From JASLDZ01 sp964242895 (GTDB lineage: Bacteria; Pseudomonadota; Alphaproteobacteria; Caulobacterales; Caulobacteraceae), in the NCBI GenBank assembly GCA_964242895.1, contig CAXTBN010000056.1, positions 1 to 18,572 of the forward strand: a stretch of DNA of 18,572 bases, given 5' to 3'. The position numbers and the translations under genes are program-made. Positions 7,194-16,482 of the stretch are shown piece by piece (the first letter of the stretch is position 1; the number at the start of each line of letters is the position of its first letter). The notes beneath the pieces were generated by a model. It did no database searches. It had not been told where the DNA came from and worked only from the letters and a program-made list of their open reading frames with translations.

Positions 7194-7940
7194 TCACGCC
7201 CCGCGCGGCTTGACGAACAGGAGCGCGTACTGGTCGGTCTTGCCCTGGATCGTCTTGTCGAAGATCGAGCGCGTATGGTCGTCGCCGGGCTGGGCCAGGA
7301 AGCGGCCCTCGCGCTCGAGCCGAAAGCCGGCGGCGGTCACCTCGGCGATCACCCGCGACTTTTCGATGCGGTGCAGCCGCTCGATGTCCTCGCGCGTGGC
7401 GCCGGGGTTCGCTTGATGGTCGACCACCAGGAAGGCGCCGCCGGGCTTCACCGCGGCGAACACGCGCCGGTCGAACTCGCGCGTGTCCACCTCGCCGTAC
7501 TTGCGGATCAGGAGGTCGTGGTAGTTCTGCGTGACCCAGGCGAGGTCCACCGGCTGCGGCGCGGTGAATGCGCCGAGCGTGCGCACCTCCAACTCCACAT
7601 TGTCGAGGTCCGGCGCGTCCATGGTGCGCGCGGTCGCCTTCTCGGAATGCCACCCGGTCTTGTCGACGGCGTAGACGCGTCCGCGTGGGCCGACCACGGC
7701 GCTGAGGAGGCGCGTGTAGTAGCCGGAGCCCGGGTAGAACTCGAGCACGGTCATGCCGGGCTTCACGCCTGCGAAGGCCAGCGTCTCGGCTGGGCGGCGC
7801 GAGGCGTCGGTGGCGCGCTCCTCCGCGGGGCGCGCGGGCTCGGCGACCGCGCTGGCGATGTCGGCGCGGGGCGGGGCGGCGTGCGCACTGGCAGCCGAGA
7901 GGGCGGTGGCGAGCAGCAGGGGAGCGATCAGGCGGCGCAT
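7194..7940 (-). CDS. SAM-dependent methyltransferase-fold protein with signal peptide (COG4798-like)
   Basis: A class I methyltransferase-like fold of 248 residues. The first 21 residues form a convincing Sec signal peptide (MRRLIAPLLLATALSAASAHA, cut before Ala22 after A-H-A). The SAM-binding motif I is present as VLEFYPGSGYYT (65-76), and later strands include RVYAVDKTGW, DLAWVTQNYHDL and GGAFLVVDHQ. The DH pair after the last of these is also typical of the family. Similar exported methyltransferase-like proteins are, to my knowledge, common in Caulobacter-like and Xanthomonas-like bacteria and have no proven role. The gene starts 11 bases after the S9 peptidase stop, with a ribosome site overlapping that stop, so they form an operon. 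Its own stop lies three bases from the convergent GNAT gene. Confidence 0.87.
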   Translation of the reverse strand: MRRLIAPLLLATALSAASAHAAPPRADIASAVAEPARPAEERATDASRRPAETLAFAGVKPGMTVLEFYPGSGYYTRLLSAVVGPRGRVYAVDKTGWHSEKATARTMDAPDLDNVELEVRTLGAFTAPQPVDLAWVTQNYHDLLIRKYGEVDTREFDRRVFAAVKPGGAFLVVDHQANPGATREDIERLHRIEKSRVIAEVTAAGFRLEREGRFLAQPGDDHTRSIFDKTIQGKTDQYALLFVKPRGA

Positions 7941-7947
7941 CTGCGAT

Positions 7948-7951
7948 CTCC

Positions 7952-7953
<2 letters not shown>
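7948..7953 (-). promoter_or_regulatory. Ribosome binding site of the exported methyltransferase, overlapping the S9 stop codon
   Basis: GAGGAG on the minus strand, 7 bases before the ATG at 7940; two of its bases are shared with the TGA stop of the peptidase (7954-7952). It fixes the start at the signal peptide, although the frame is open to 8216, and suggests coupled translation. Confidence 0.75.
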
Positions 7954-10069
<2,116 letters not shown>

Positions 10070-10075
10070 GGCGGG

Positions 10076-10081
10076 CTCCTC
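10076..10081 (-). promoter_or_regulatory. Ribosome binding site fixing the S9 peptidase start
   Basis: GAGGAG on the minus strand, 6 bases before the ATG at 10069. It favours this start over the in-frame one at 10114. Confidence 0.72.
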
Positions 10082-10104
10082 AGGTCGCGCGGCGGGCTGC
10101 GGCC

Positions 10105-10134
10105 GAGCTAGCACGCGTCGCGCGAGGGCGTCAT
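10105..10134 (-). promoter_or_regulatory. Candidate sigma-73-type promoter of the S9/methyltransferase operon
   Basis: On the minus strand, ATGACGC (10134-10128) matches six of seven positions of the Caulobacter -35 TTGACGS. GCTAGCTC (10112-10105) matches the -10 GCTANAWC at all but one specified base. The gap is 15 bases, one more than the usual 10-14. A start near 10097 would give a leader of about 27 bases containing the ribosome site. The surrounding gap 10070-10300 shows no gene. Confidence 0.42.
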
Positions 10135-10271
10135 CTCATCCCCAGAACCGCTCGCGCCCAGGGCGGCGGCCGGTTTGGGAGCATCGGGCCGCGGGAAGCG
10201 TGGACGGGGTCACGGCAGGCTCCGGGCGGGAGCGCCATGATGGGGGCGCCGGGAGCTGCGGGGACACAGGA

Positions 10272-10292
10272 CGCCCCGGCTCCTCCGGGGCG
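10272..10292 (-). terminator. GC-rich stem-loop after the RND pump operon, possible terminator
   Basis: CGCCCCGG, loop CTCCT, CCGGGGCG: a perfect 8-bp stem that begins 8 bases past the stop of the last pump gene. There is no T-run after it on the minus strand, so it may be an incomplete intrinsic terminator or an mRNA-end stabiliser. Confidence 0.45.
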
Positions 10293-10300
10293 CTCGGGCG

Positions 10301-11920
10301 TCAGCGGGCGGGCGGGGCGCCCTTGGCCGGGATGGGCGCGACGTAGATCTCCGGCGCGTCCTCCCAGCCGCCGCCCAGGGCGCGGAACACCGCGACCTGA
10401 TCGCTCGCCAGCGCCGTGTCGGAGGCGGCGAGGTCGGACTGGGCGGACACCAGGGTGCGCTCCACCGTCAGCTGGTCGAGGAAGCTGATGGAGCCCGCCT
10501 GCGCGCGCACGCCCGCCAGCCGGTTGGCCTCGCTCGCCGCGCCGACGGCCGCGGCCAGGGCGGCGTGGCGGTCGAGCTCGGAGCCGTAGGTGGCCAGCGC
10601 CTGCTCCACGTCCTGCAGCGCCAGCAGCACCGCGCCGTCGAAGGCGGCCAGGGAGCCCCGCGCCGCCGCATCGGCCTCGCGCACCCGGGCGCGGGCGGCG
10701 ATCAGGTTGGGAAAGTTCCAGGTGATCAGCGGGCCCAGGCTGAAGGAGGTGCCCGCGCGCGAGCCGATGCCGCCCAGGCTGGTGGCCGCGTTGGCGACCG
10801 AGGCGCCCAGGGTGACGTTGGGGTAGAGCTCGGCGGTGGCCACGTCGATGCGGTGCACGGAGGCGGCCAGCGTCCGCTCGGCCTGGCGCACGTCCGGGCG
10901 GCGCGCGAGCAGGGTGCGGCCGTCGCCCACGGGCACCGGGTCGACCAGCTGCGGCGCCTTGCGGCAGGCTGCGGCCTCCTTGGACACCTGCTCGGGCGGA
11001 TCGCCCGTGAGCACGGCCAGCGCGTAGAGCGAGGAGCGGCGCGAGGCCTCAAGCGGGGCCAGGGTGGCGCGCGTCTGCTCCACCAAGGTGCGGACGTTGG
11101 CCACGTCGTAGTCGCTGGCCGAGCCCAGGTCGCGCTGGCGCACGATGATGTCGTAGCTGTCGCTCACAAGCTCCAGCGAGCGGCGTGCGATATCGGCCTG
11201 CTCGGCCCCCGTGCAGGCGCCGACGTAGGCGCGGGTGGTCTCGGCGGCGACCGCGGTGCGGGCGAGGTCGCGCGCGGCGGCCTGGGCCTCCACGTCGGCG
11301 CGGGCGGCGTCGATGCCGCGGCGGATGCGGCCGAACAGGTCCACCTCGTAGGAGGCCGAAGCCGCGAGACTGTAGATGGTCTGCGCCGCGGGCCGGGCGA
11401 CGCCCAGGGTTCCCACGGTGGACCCGCTGCCGGTGCCGCCGGTGGTGCCCGTGGTGCCGGTGCCCGCCGCGCCCGTCGCCGTGGTGCCGGACGACGTGCC
11501 GGTCGAGGACACCACGCCCCCGCCGCCGCCCGCCGCCGAGGAGGCGGCCGTGGCGGCCGAGCCGTTGATGGTGGAGCTGCGGCCGCGGCTGAGGCCGGCC
11601 GCCACGCCGGTGGAGGGGAACAGGCCGGCGCGCGCCTCGTCCAGCACGCCGCGCGCCTGCTCGAGGGAGGCCGCCGCCTGCCGCAGGTCGGTGTTGCGGA
11701 CCAGCGCCTTCTGCACCAGCGCGTCCAGGGCCGGGTCGTCGTACAGCCTCCACCAGCGGCCGGGCGGCGCCTGGGCGCTCGTCGCCCCGGTCGCCTCGGC
11801 GAAGCCGGCCGGGGTCACGGGCTCGATCTTAGGCGTGCGGTACTGCGGGCCGACCACGCAGCCGGCCAGGACGAGCGCGCCCGCGAGCGGGAGGAGCCCG
11901 AAGCTCAGCCTGCGGCTCAT
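10301..11920 (-). CDS. NodT-family outer-membrane factor of the RND pump
   Basis: TolC-like outer-membrane lipoprotein that completes the tripartite RND efflux pump encoded just upstream. It has 539 residues, long for the family. It has a lipoprotein signal peptide with lipobox LAGC (Cys21) followed by VVGPQY. GRWWRLYDDPALDAL follows near residue 57, ASYEVDLFGRIRRG near residue 185, and LLARRPDVRQAE in the second repeat. About 50 residues (119-169), almost only Gly, Thr, Ser, Ala and Val, are inserted before the ELDLFG-type strand at the predicted first surface loop; this accounts for the extra length. The ATG overlaps the RND pump stop (ATGA). A stem-loop follows the stop. It is a homologue, not a close copy, of the NodT-type protein at 1325-2890. 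Confidence 0.95.
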   Translation of the reverse strand: MSRRLSFGLLPLAGALVLAGCVVGPQYRTPKIEPVTPAGFAEATGATSAQAPPGRWWRLYDDPALDALVQKALVRNTDLRQAAASLEQARGVLDEARAGLFPSTGVAAGLSRGRSSTINGSAATAASSAAGGGGGVVSSTGTSSGTTATGAAGTGTTGTTGGTGSGSTVGTLGVARPAAQTIYSLAASASYEVDLFGRIRRGIDAARADVEAQAAARDLARTAVAAETTRAYVGACTGAEQADIARRSLELVSDSYDIIVRQRDLGSASDYDVANVRTLVEQTRATLAPLEASRRSSLYALAVLTGDPPEQVSKEAAACRKAPQLVDPVPVGDGRTLLARRPDVRQAERTLAASVHRIDVATAELYPNVTLGASVANAATSLGGIGSRAGTSFSLGPLITWNFPNLIAARARVREADAAARGSLAAFDGAVLLALQDVEQALATYGSELDRHAALAAAVGAASEANRLAGVRAQAGSISFLDQLTVERTLVSAQSDLAASDTALASDQVAVFRALGGGWEDAPEIYVAPIPAKGAPPAR

Positions 11921-14900
11921 CGCGCGAACTCGCCCTCCGGCGTGCCGCGCGTGGTGGGGGCCTCGGGCGGCTTGGGCTTCGGCTTGGGCAGCTTCTCCGC
12001 GAGGGCGCGGAACACGACGTAGAAGACGGGCGTGAACAGCAGGCCGAACAGGGTCACGCCGATCATGCCGAACAGCACGGCGGTGCCCAGCGCCTGGCGC
12101 ATCTCGTGGCCCGCGCCCTGGGCGAAGGCCAGCGGGATCACGCCGAAGATGAAGGCGAAGGAGGTCATCAGGATGGGCCGCAGGCGCGTGCGCGCCGCCT
12201 CCTGCGCCGCCTGCCAGCGGTCCATGCCGTGCAGCTCCTCGGCCTGCTTGGCGAACTCCACGATCAGGATGGCGTTCTTGGCCGCCAGTCCCACGAGCAC
12301 GATCAGGCCGACCTGCGTCAGGATGTTGTTGTCGAGCCCGCGCAGGTTCACGCCCAGCATGGCGGCCAGCAGGCACATGGGCACGATCAGGATCACCGCC
12401 AGCGGCAGGGTCACGCTCTCGTACAGCGCCGCCAGCAGCAGGAAGGCGAAGATCACCGCCATGACGAAGGCGATGGAGCCGGCGTTGCCCGCCGTGGTCT
12501 GCTGGTAGGCGATCTCCGTCCACTCGAAGCCGAAGCCTTCCGGCAGGGTCTTGGCGGCGATGCGCTGCATGGCCTCCAGCGACTGGCCGGTGGAGTAGCC
12601 GGGGGCGCTGTCGCCCTGCACCTCGGCGGAGGGGTAGAGGTTGTAACGCAGCACGCGGTAGGGGCCGGAGATGTGCTTCAGCGTGATCACCGAGCCGAGC
12701 GGCGTCATGCCGCCCGACGCCGACCGCGTCTTCAGCCGCAGGATGTCGCTCTCCTGCCGCCGCCACGGCCAGTCGGCCTGCGCGCGCACCTGGTAGGTGT
12801 AGCCGAGGTAGGTGAAGTCGTTGATGTAGGTCGAGCCTAGATATGTCTGCAGCGCGTTGAACACGCCCTGGTCGGGCACGCCCAGCATCTCGGCTTTCGT
12901 CCGATCGATGTCGGCGAAGATGCGCGGCGTCTTGGTGGAGAAGGTGACGAAGGCGCGGGAGATCGACGGGTCTTTGGTGGCGGCCGCGGCGAGGTCCTGG
13001 GCGACCTTCTCGAGCTGCGTGTAGCCGACCTTGTTCTTGTCCTCGACGATCAGCTTGAAGCCGCCGGCGGTGCCGATGCCGCGCACGGGCGGCGGCGGGA
13101 TCACGCGCACGCTGGCGTCGAGCACGCCGGCCTCGCGCTTGGTCAGGTCGGCGAGGATCGTATCCATCGACAGGCCGTGCTTGTCGCGGTTCTTGAAGTC
13201 GTCGAAGATCACGAAGTCTTGGAACGAGTTGGAGTTCTGGGTGGAGGTGGTCGCCTCCACGCCGATGTTCACGGAGACCGACTTGACGCCGGGGGCCTGC
13301 AGCGCTCGCCGCGTCACCTCCTGCGCCACGGCGCGCGTGCGCTCGAGCGAGGCGCCGGGCGCGAGCGAGCCCGCGATGATGGCGTTGCCCTGGTCCTGCA
13401 CGGGGATGAAGCCGGAGGGCGTGGCCACCAGGCGCCACACCGTCAGGGCGAGCAGCAGCGCGTAGATCGCGAGCATGACCACGGGCACGTGCGTCACGCG
13501 CCCCACCAGCCGGCCGTAGCCGTGCGACAGGCGATCGAAGCCCTTGTTGAAGGCCGAGCCGAAGGCGACGAACGGGCGCGCGAGCCGGGAGGGGGCGCGC
13601 CGCTTCTTCTTGTCCTTGGGCTTGAGCACGAGCGCCGCCAGCGCGGGCGACAGCGTCAGCGACACCAGGAGCGAGATCAGCGTCGCGGTGGCGATGGTGA
13701 GCGCGAACTGGCGGTAGAACTGGCCGGTGATGCCCGGGATCAGGGCGGCCGGCACGAACACGGCGATCAGCACCAGGGCGATGGCGATCAGGGCGCCGGC
13801 CACCTCGTCCATGGTGGCGTAGGCGGCGTCGCGCGCGGTGGAGCCCTCCTCCAGGTGGCGCTCGCAGTTCTCCACCACCACGATGGCGTCGTCGACCACG
13901 ATGCCGATGGCCAGCACCAGCCCGAACAGCGACAGGTTGTTGATGGTGAAGTGCGCCGCCTTCATCACCGCGAAGGTGCCCACCAGCGACACGGGAATGG
14001 CGACCACCGGGATGATCGACGCCCGCCAGGTCTGCAGGAAGACGACCACCACGATCACGACGAGAACCAGCGCTTCGAACAGGGTGCGCTCCACCTCGCT
14101 GATCGAGTCGCCGATGAAGGTCGTCGGGTCGTACTTGATGTCGTAGCGCAGGCCGGGCGGCGCGTTCTTCATGATGCCGGCCACGACCTTGCGCACGTTC
14201 TGGTCGGCCTGCAGGGCGTTGGTGCCGGGCAGGGCGAGCACGCCCAGCAGCACAGCGTCCTGCTCGTCCAGCATCGCCTCGCTGGTGTAGTCCTGCGCGC
14301 CGAGCTCCACGCGGGCGACGTCCTTCACCCGGGTCAGGCGGCCCTGCGGGTCGGTCTTGATGACGATGTCGCCGAACTGGTCGGGCGTGGTCAGCCGGCC
14401 CTGCGCCTGGATGTTCAGCTGGTAGCCGAAGCCCCCCTTGCCGAAGGGCGGCGCGTTCAGCGTGCCGGCGGCGACCTGGATGTTCTGCTGCTGCAGGGCG
14501 GTGTTGACGTCGTCGACGGTCAGGTTGCGCGCGGCCGCCCGGTCCGGGTCGATCCAGATGCGCATGGAGTAGTCGCGCTGGCCCCGGATCAGAACGTCGC
14601 CCACGCCCTCCGTGCGCAGCACCTGGTCGCGCACGTTCAGGGTGACGAAGTTGGCGATGTACTGGCGCGCCAGGCTGTGATCGGGCGAGGTGAAGTGGAT
14701 GCCCATAAGCAGGTCGGGCGAGCTCTTGCGCACCACCACGCCGGTGGCCTGCACCTGCTGCGGCAGGCGCGGATTGGCGTTCTGCACCCGGTTCTGCACC
14801 AGCACCTGCGACACGTTCAGGTCGGTGCCGAGCTTGAAGGTGCAGGTGATCTGCACCTGCCCGTTCCCGACCGACTGCGAGGACATGTAGATCATGTTCT

Positions 14901-15123
14901 CGACGCCGTTGATCTGCTCCTCGATCGGGTTGGCGACCGTGTCGGCGAGCGTCTCGGGGGTCGCGCCGGGGTAGGTGGCGGTCACCGTCACCGTGGGCGG
15001 CACGATCTCCGGGTATTGGGCGACGGGCAGGGTAGGGTAGGCGATGATCCCGAAGATCGTCACCAGGATCGAGATGACCGCCGCCAAGACCGGGCGGTCG
15101 ATGAAGATGTGGCCGAACCGCAC
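11917..15123 (-). CDS. RND multidrug efflux pump, HAE-1 (AcrB-like) family
   Basis: Inner-membrane proton/drug antiporter that captures substrates from the periplasm and membrane and passes them to the outer-membrane channel. It has 1068 residues, the normal full length, and starts MRFGHIFIDRPVLA, a typical HAE-1 N-terminus. The proton-relay residues are intact: Asp411 and Asp412 in GIVVDDAIV, and Lys949 in AAKNAIL. Also present are the porter-domain segments YPGATPETL and RDYSMRIWIDPDRAAARNL, and the GLDNNILTQVGL stretch in the second half. The GTG start at 15123 is the most upstream start and matches the family N-terminus. It lies nine bases after the adaptor stop. The 3' end overlaps the outer-membrane factor by ATGA. 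The sequence does not reveal which compounds it exports. Confidence 0.97.
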   Translation of the reverse strand: MRFGHIFIDRPVLAAVISILVTIFGIIAYPTLPVAQYPEIVPPTVTVTATYPGATPETLADTVANPIEEQINGVENMIYMSSQSVGNGQVQITCTFKLGTDLNVSQVLVQNRVQNANPRLPQQVQATGVVVRKSSPDLLMGIHFTSPDHSLARQYIANFVTLNVRDQVLRTEGVGDVLIRGQRDYSMRIWIDPDRAAARNLTVDDVNTALQQQNIQVAAGTLNAPPFGKGGFGYQLNIQAQGRLTTPDQFGDIVIKTDPQGRLTRVKDVARVELGAQDYTSEAMLDEQDAVLLGVLALPGTNALQADQNVRKVVAGIMKNAPPGLRYDIKYDPTTFIGDSISEVERTLFEALVLVVIVVVVFLQTWRASIIPVVAIPVSLVGTFAVMKAAHFTINNLSLFGLVLAIGIVVDDAIVVVENCERHLEEGSTARDAAYATMDEVAGALIAIALVLIAVFVPAALIPGITGQFYRQFALTIATATLISLLVSLTLSPALAALVLKPKDKKKRRAPSRLARPFVAFGSAFNKGFDRLSHGYGRLVGRVTHVPVVMLAIYALLLALTVWRLVATPSGFIPVQDQGNAIIAGSLAPGASLERTRAVAQEVTRRALQAPGVKSVSVNIGVEATTSTQNSNSFQDFVIFDDFKNRDKHGLSMDTILADLTKREAGVLDASVRVIPPPPVRGIGTAGGFKLIVEDKNKVGYTQLEKVAQDLAAAATKDPSISRAFVTFSTKTPRIFADIDRTKAEMLGVPDQGVFNALQTYLGSTYINDFTYLGYTYQVRAQADWPWRRQESDILRLKTRSASGGMTPLGSVITLKHISGPYRVLRYNLYPSAEVQGDSAPGYSTGQSLEAMQRIAAKTLPEGFGFEWTEIAYQQTTAGNAGSIAFVMAVIFAFLLLAALYESVTLPLAVILIVPMCLLAAMLGVNLRGLDNNILTQVGLIVLVGLAAKNAILIVEFAKQAEELHGMDRWQAAQEAARTRLRPILMTSFAFIFGVIPLAFAQGAGHEMRQALGTAVLFGMIGVTLFGLLFTPVFYVVFRALAEKLPKPKPKPPEAPTTRGTPEGEFAR

Positions 15124-15132
15124 GCGCTTCGC

Positions 15133-16368
15133 CTAGCCGCCCGCGCTCTGCGCCGAGGAGGCGGGAGGCAGGATGTACGGCGAGGGGGCGGCGCCCGCGT
15201 CGGGCGAGGTGATCTCCATCTGCTTCGTGCGCACCTTGCCGCCCGGCTTGGCCTTCTGCTGGCCGGCCAGCACCACCAAGTCGTCCGGTCCGATGCCGGA
15301 GCGCACGACGCGCAGGCCGTCCACCGTCGGGCCCATCTGCACCACGCGCTCGGCCACCTTGCCGTCGTGGCCGACCACGTCGACGATCTCGCGTGACTGG
15401 TCCGCCGAGACGGCGGTGTCGGGCAGCAGCAGCCCCATGTACGGCGTCGAGCCCAAAAGGCGCATGTGGCCGAACATGCCGGGGGTGAGGAAGCGGTCGG
15501 GGTTGGCCACCACCGCGCGCCCGCGGATCGTGCCGCTGGATGGGTCGAGCACGTTGTCGACGAAGTCCATGCGCCCGTGCCAGCGGTACTCCGTCTCGTC
15601 CTGAAGCCGGATCTCGACCGGGTTGGCGCGCTGGCGCGACGAGGGGCGGCCGCCCTCGCGGTTCAGCCGCTGGTACTTGAGGTAGACGTCCTCGCCGCCC
15701 TCGAACAGGAAGCGGATCGGGTCGAGGTTCACGATGCTGGTCAGGATCGTGGTGTCGGCGGTCACGAGGTTGCCCACCGCGTACTTGCGGTCGCTGACGC
15801 GGCCGGCGAGCGGCGCGGTCACGTGGGTGAAGGCCAGATTCAGCGCGGCCTGCCGCTCGGTGGCCTGGGCGGCGAGGAGGTCGGCCTTCGACTGCTGCAG
15901 CGTGGCCTCGCGCGTGGCCAGCTCCTGCTGGCTGATCGCCTTGGCGGCGAACAGCTGCTCGGCGCGGGCCGCCTCCAGCTGAGCGTTGGCGAGGGTGGCC
16001 TGCGCGCGGACCACCTGCGCGTGCGCCTGGTCCAGCAGCGCCTGGTAGGGTCGCGGGTCGATCTGGAACAGGAGCTGGCCGGAGCGCACGTCCTCGCCGT
16101 CCTTGAAGGCGATCGCCTGGATGTATCCGGACACGCGCGGGCGCACGTCCACGGAGTCCACCGCCTCGAACCGGCCCTCGTAGTCGTCCCAGTCGGTGAT
16201 CTGCCGCTTCAGCGGGTGCGCGACCATCACCACGGGCGGCGGTGGGGGAGGAGGCGGCTTGCGGGCGCAGCCGGCCAGGGCCAGCGCGCCGGCGAGGACG
16301 AGGAGGACCGGGGCGAGCGCGCCCGCGGCGCGTCCCGCTCGGGGATGTCCGGCGAAGAGGAGGTCCAC
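15133..16368 (-). CDS. RND efflux periplasmic adaptor lipoprotein (membrane fusion protein)
   Basis: Periplasmic adaptor that bridges the RND pump and its outer-membrane channel. It has 411 residues. A lipoprotein signal peptide ends in lipobox LAGC (Cys34), immediately followed by A-R-K and eight prolines. The lipoyl half-motifs VRPRVSGYIQ and DGEDVRSGQLLFQIDP (about 75-108) flank a long helical hairpin rich in Ala and Gln (about 110-180). The second half-lipoyl region follows as VTAPLAGRVSDR, then beta-barrel segments such as DPSSGTIRGRAVV and LTPGMFGHMRL. The only upstream start in frame is the GTG at 16368; no good ribosome site precedes it. It is the first gene of the pump operon. It is divergent from the acyltransferase gene, with 114 bp between them. 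Confidence 0.95.
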   Translation of the reverse strand: MDLLFAGHPRAGRAAGALAPVLLVLAGALALAGCARKPPPPPPPPVVMVAHPLKRQITDWDDYEGRFEAVDSVDVRPRVSGYIQAIAFKDGEDVRSGQLLFQIDPRPYQALLDQAHAQVVRAQATLANAQLEAARAEQLFAAKAISQQELATREATLQQSKADLLAAQATERQAALNLAFTHVTAPLAGRVSDRKYAVGNLVTADTTILTSIVNLDPIRFLFEGGEDVYLKYQRLNREGGRPSSRQRANPVEIRLQDETEYRWHGRMDFVDNVLDPSSGTIRGRAVVANPDRFLTPGMFGHMRLLGSTPYMGLLLPDTAVSADQSREIVDVVGHDGKVAERVVQMGPTVDGLRVVRSGIGPDDLVVLAGQQKAKPGGKVRTKQMEITSPDAGAAPSPYILPPASSAQSAGG

Positions 16369-16376
16369 GGGGCCGG

Positions 16377-16405
16377 TCTTTAGACGCGCACCGCCGCACC
16401 ACCAA
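16377..16405 (-). promoter_or_regulatory. Weak promoter candidate for the RND pump operon, would give a leaderless mRNA
   Basis: On the minus strand TTGGTGG (16405-16399), 14 bases, then TCTAAAGA (16384-16377) loosely fit the Caulobacter sigma-73 pattern (5 of 7 at -35, about 4 of 7 specified at -10). A start about seven bases on would fall almost at the GTG, which agrees with the absence of a ribosome site. No clear operator palindrome was seen in the 114-bp gap. Confidence 0.2.
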
Positions 16406-16482
16406 CAGGAGAAAGGTTTCGGCGGCGCGACACGGCACGCCGCTTGCCCCGATGCGGTCTCAACAACGTCGGGCGACCCAGC

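Noticed and set aside
13177..15396. 739-residue plus-strand open frame opposite the RND pump
   Set aside because: His/Gln/Arg-rich antisense translation of a well-supported gene, with no start context or motifs.
11921..16438. Upstream extension of the outer-membrane factor frame (2045 codons in total)
   Set aside because: The frame merely stays open through the RND pump and adaptor genes. The real start is the ATG at 11920, which begins a lipoprotein signal peptide and overlaps the pump stop.
16369..16482. TetR/MarR-type operator palindrome for the RND pump
   Set aside because: No convincing inverted repeat was found in this gap, and no regulator gene is adjacent.
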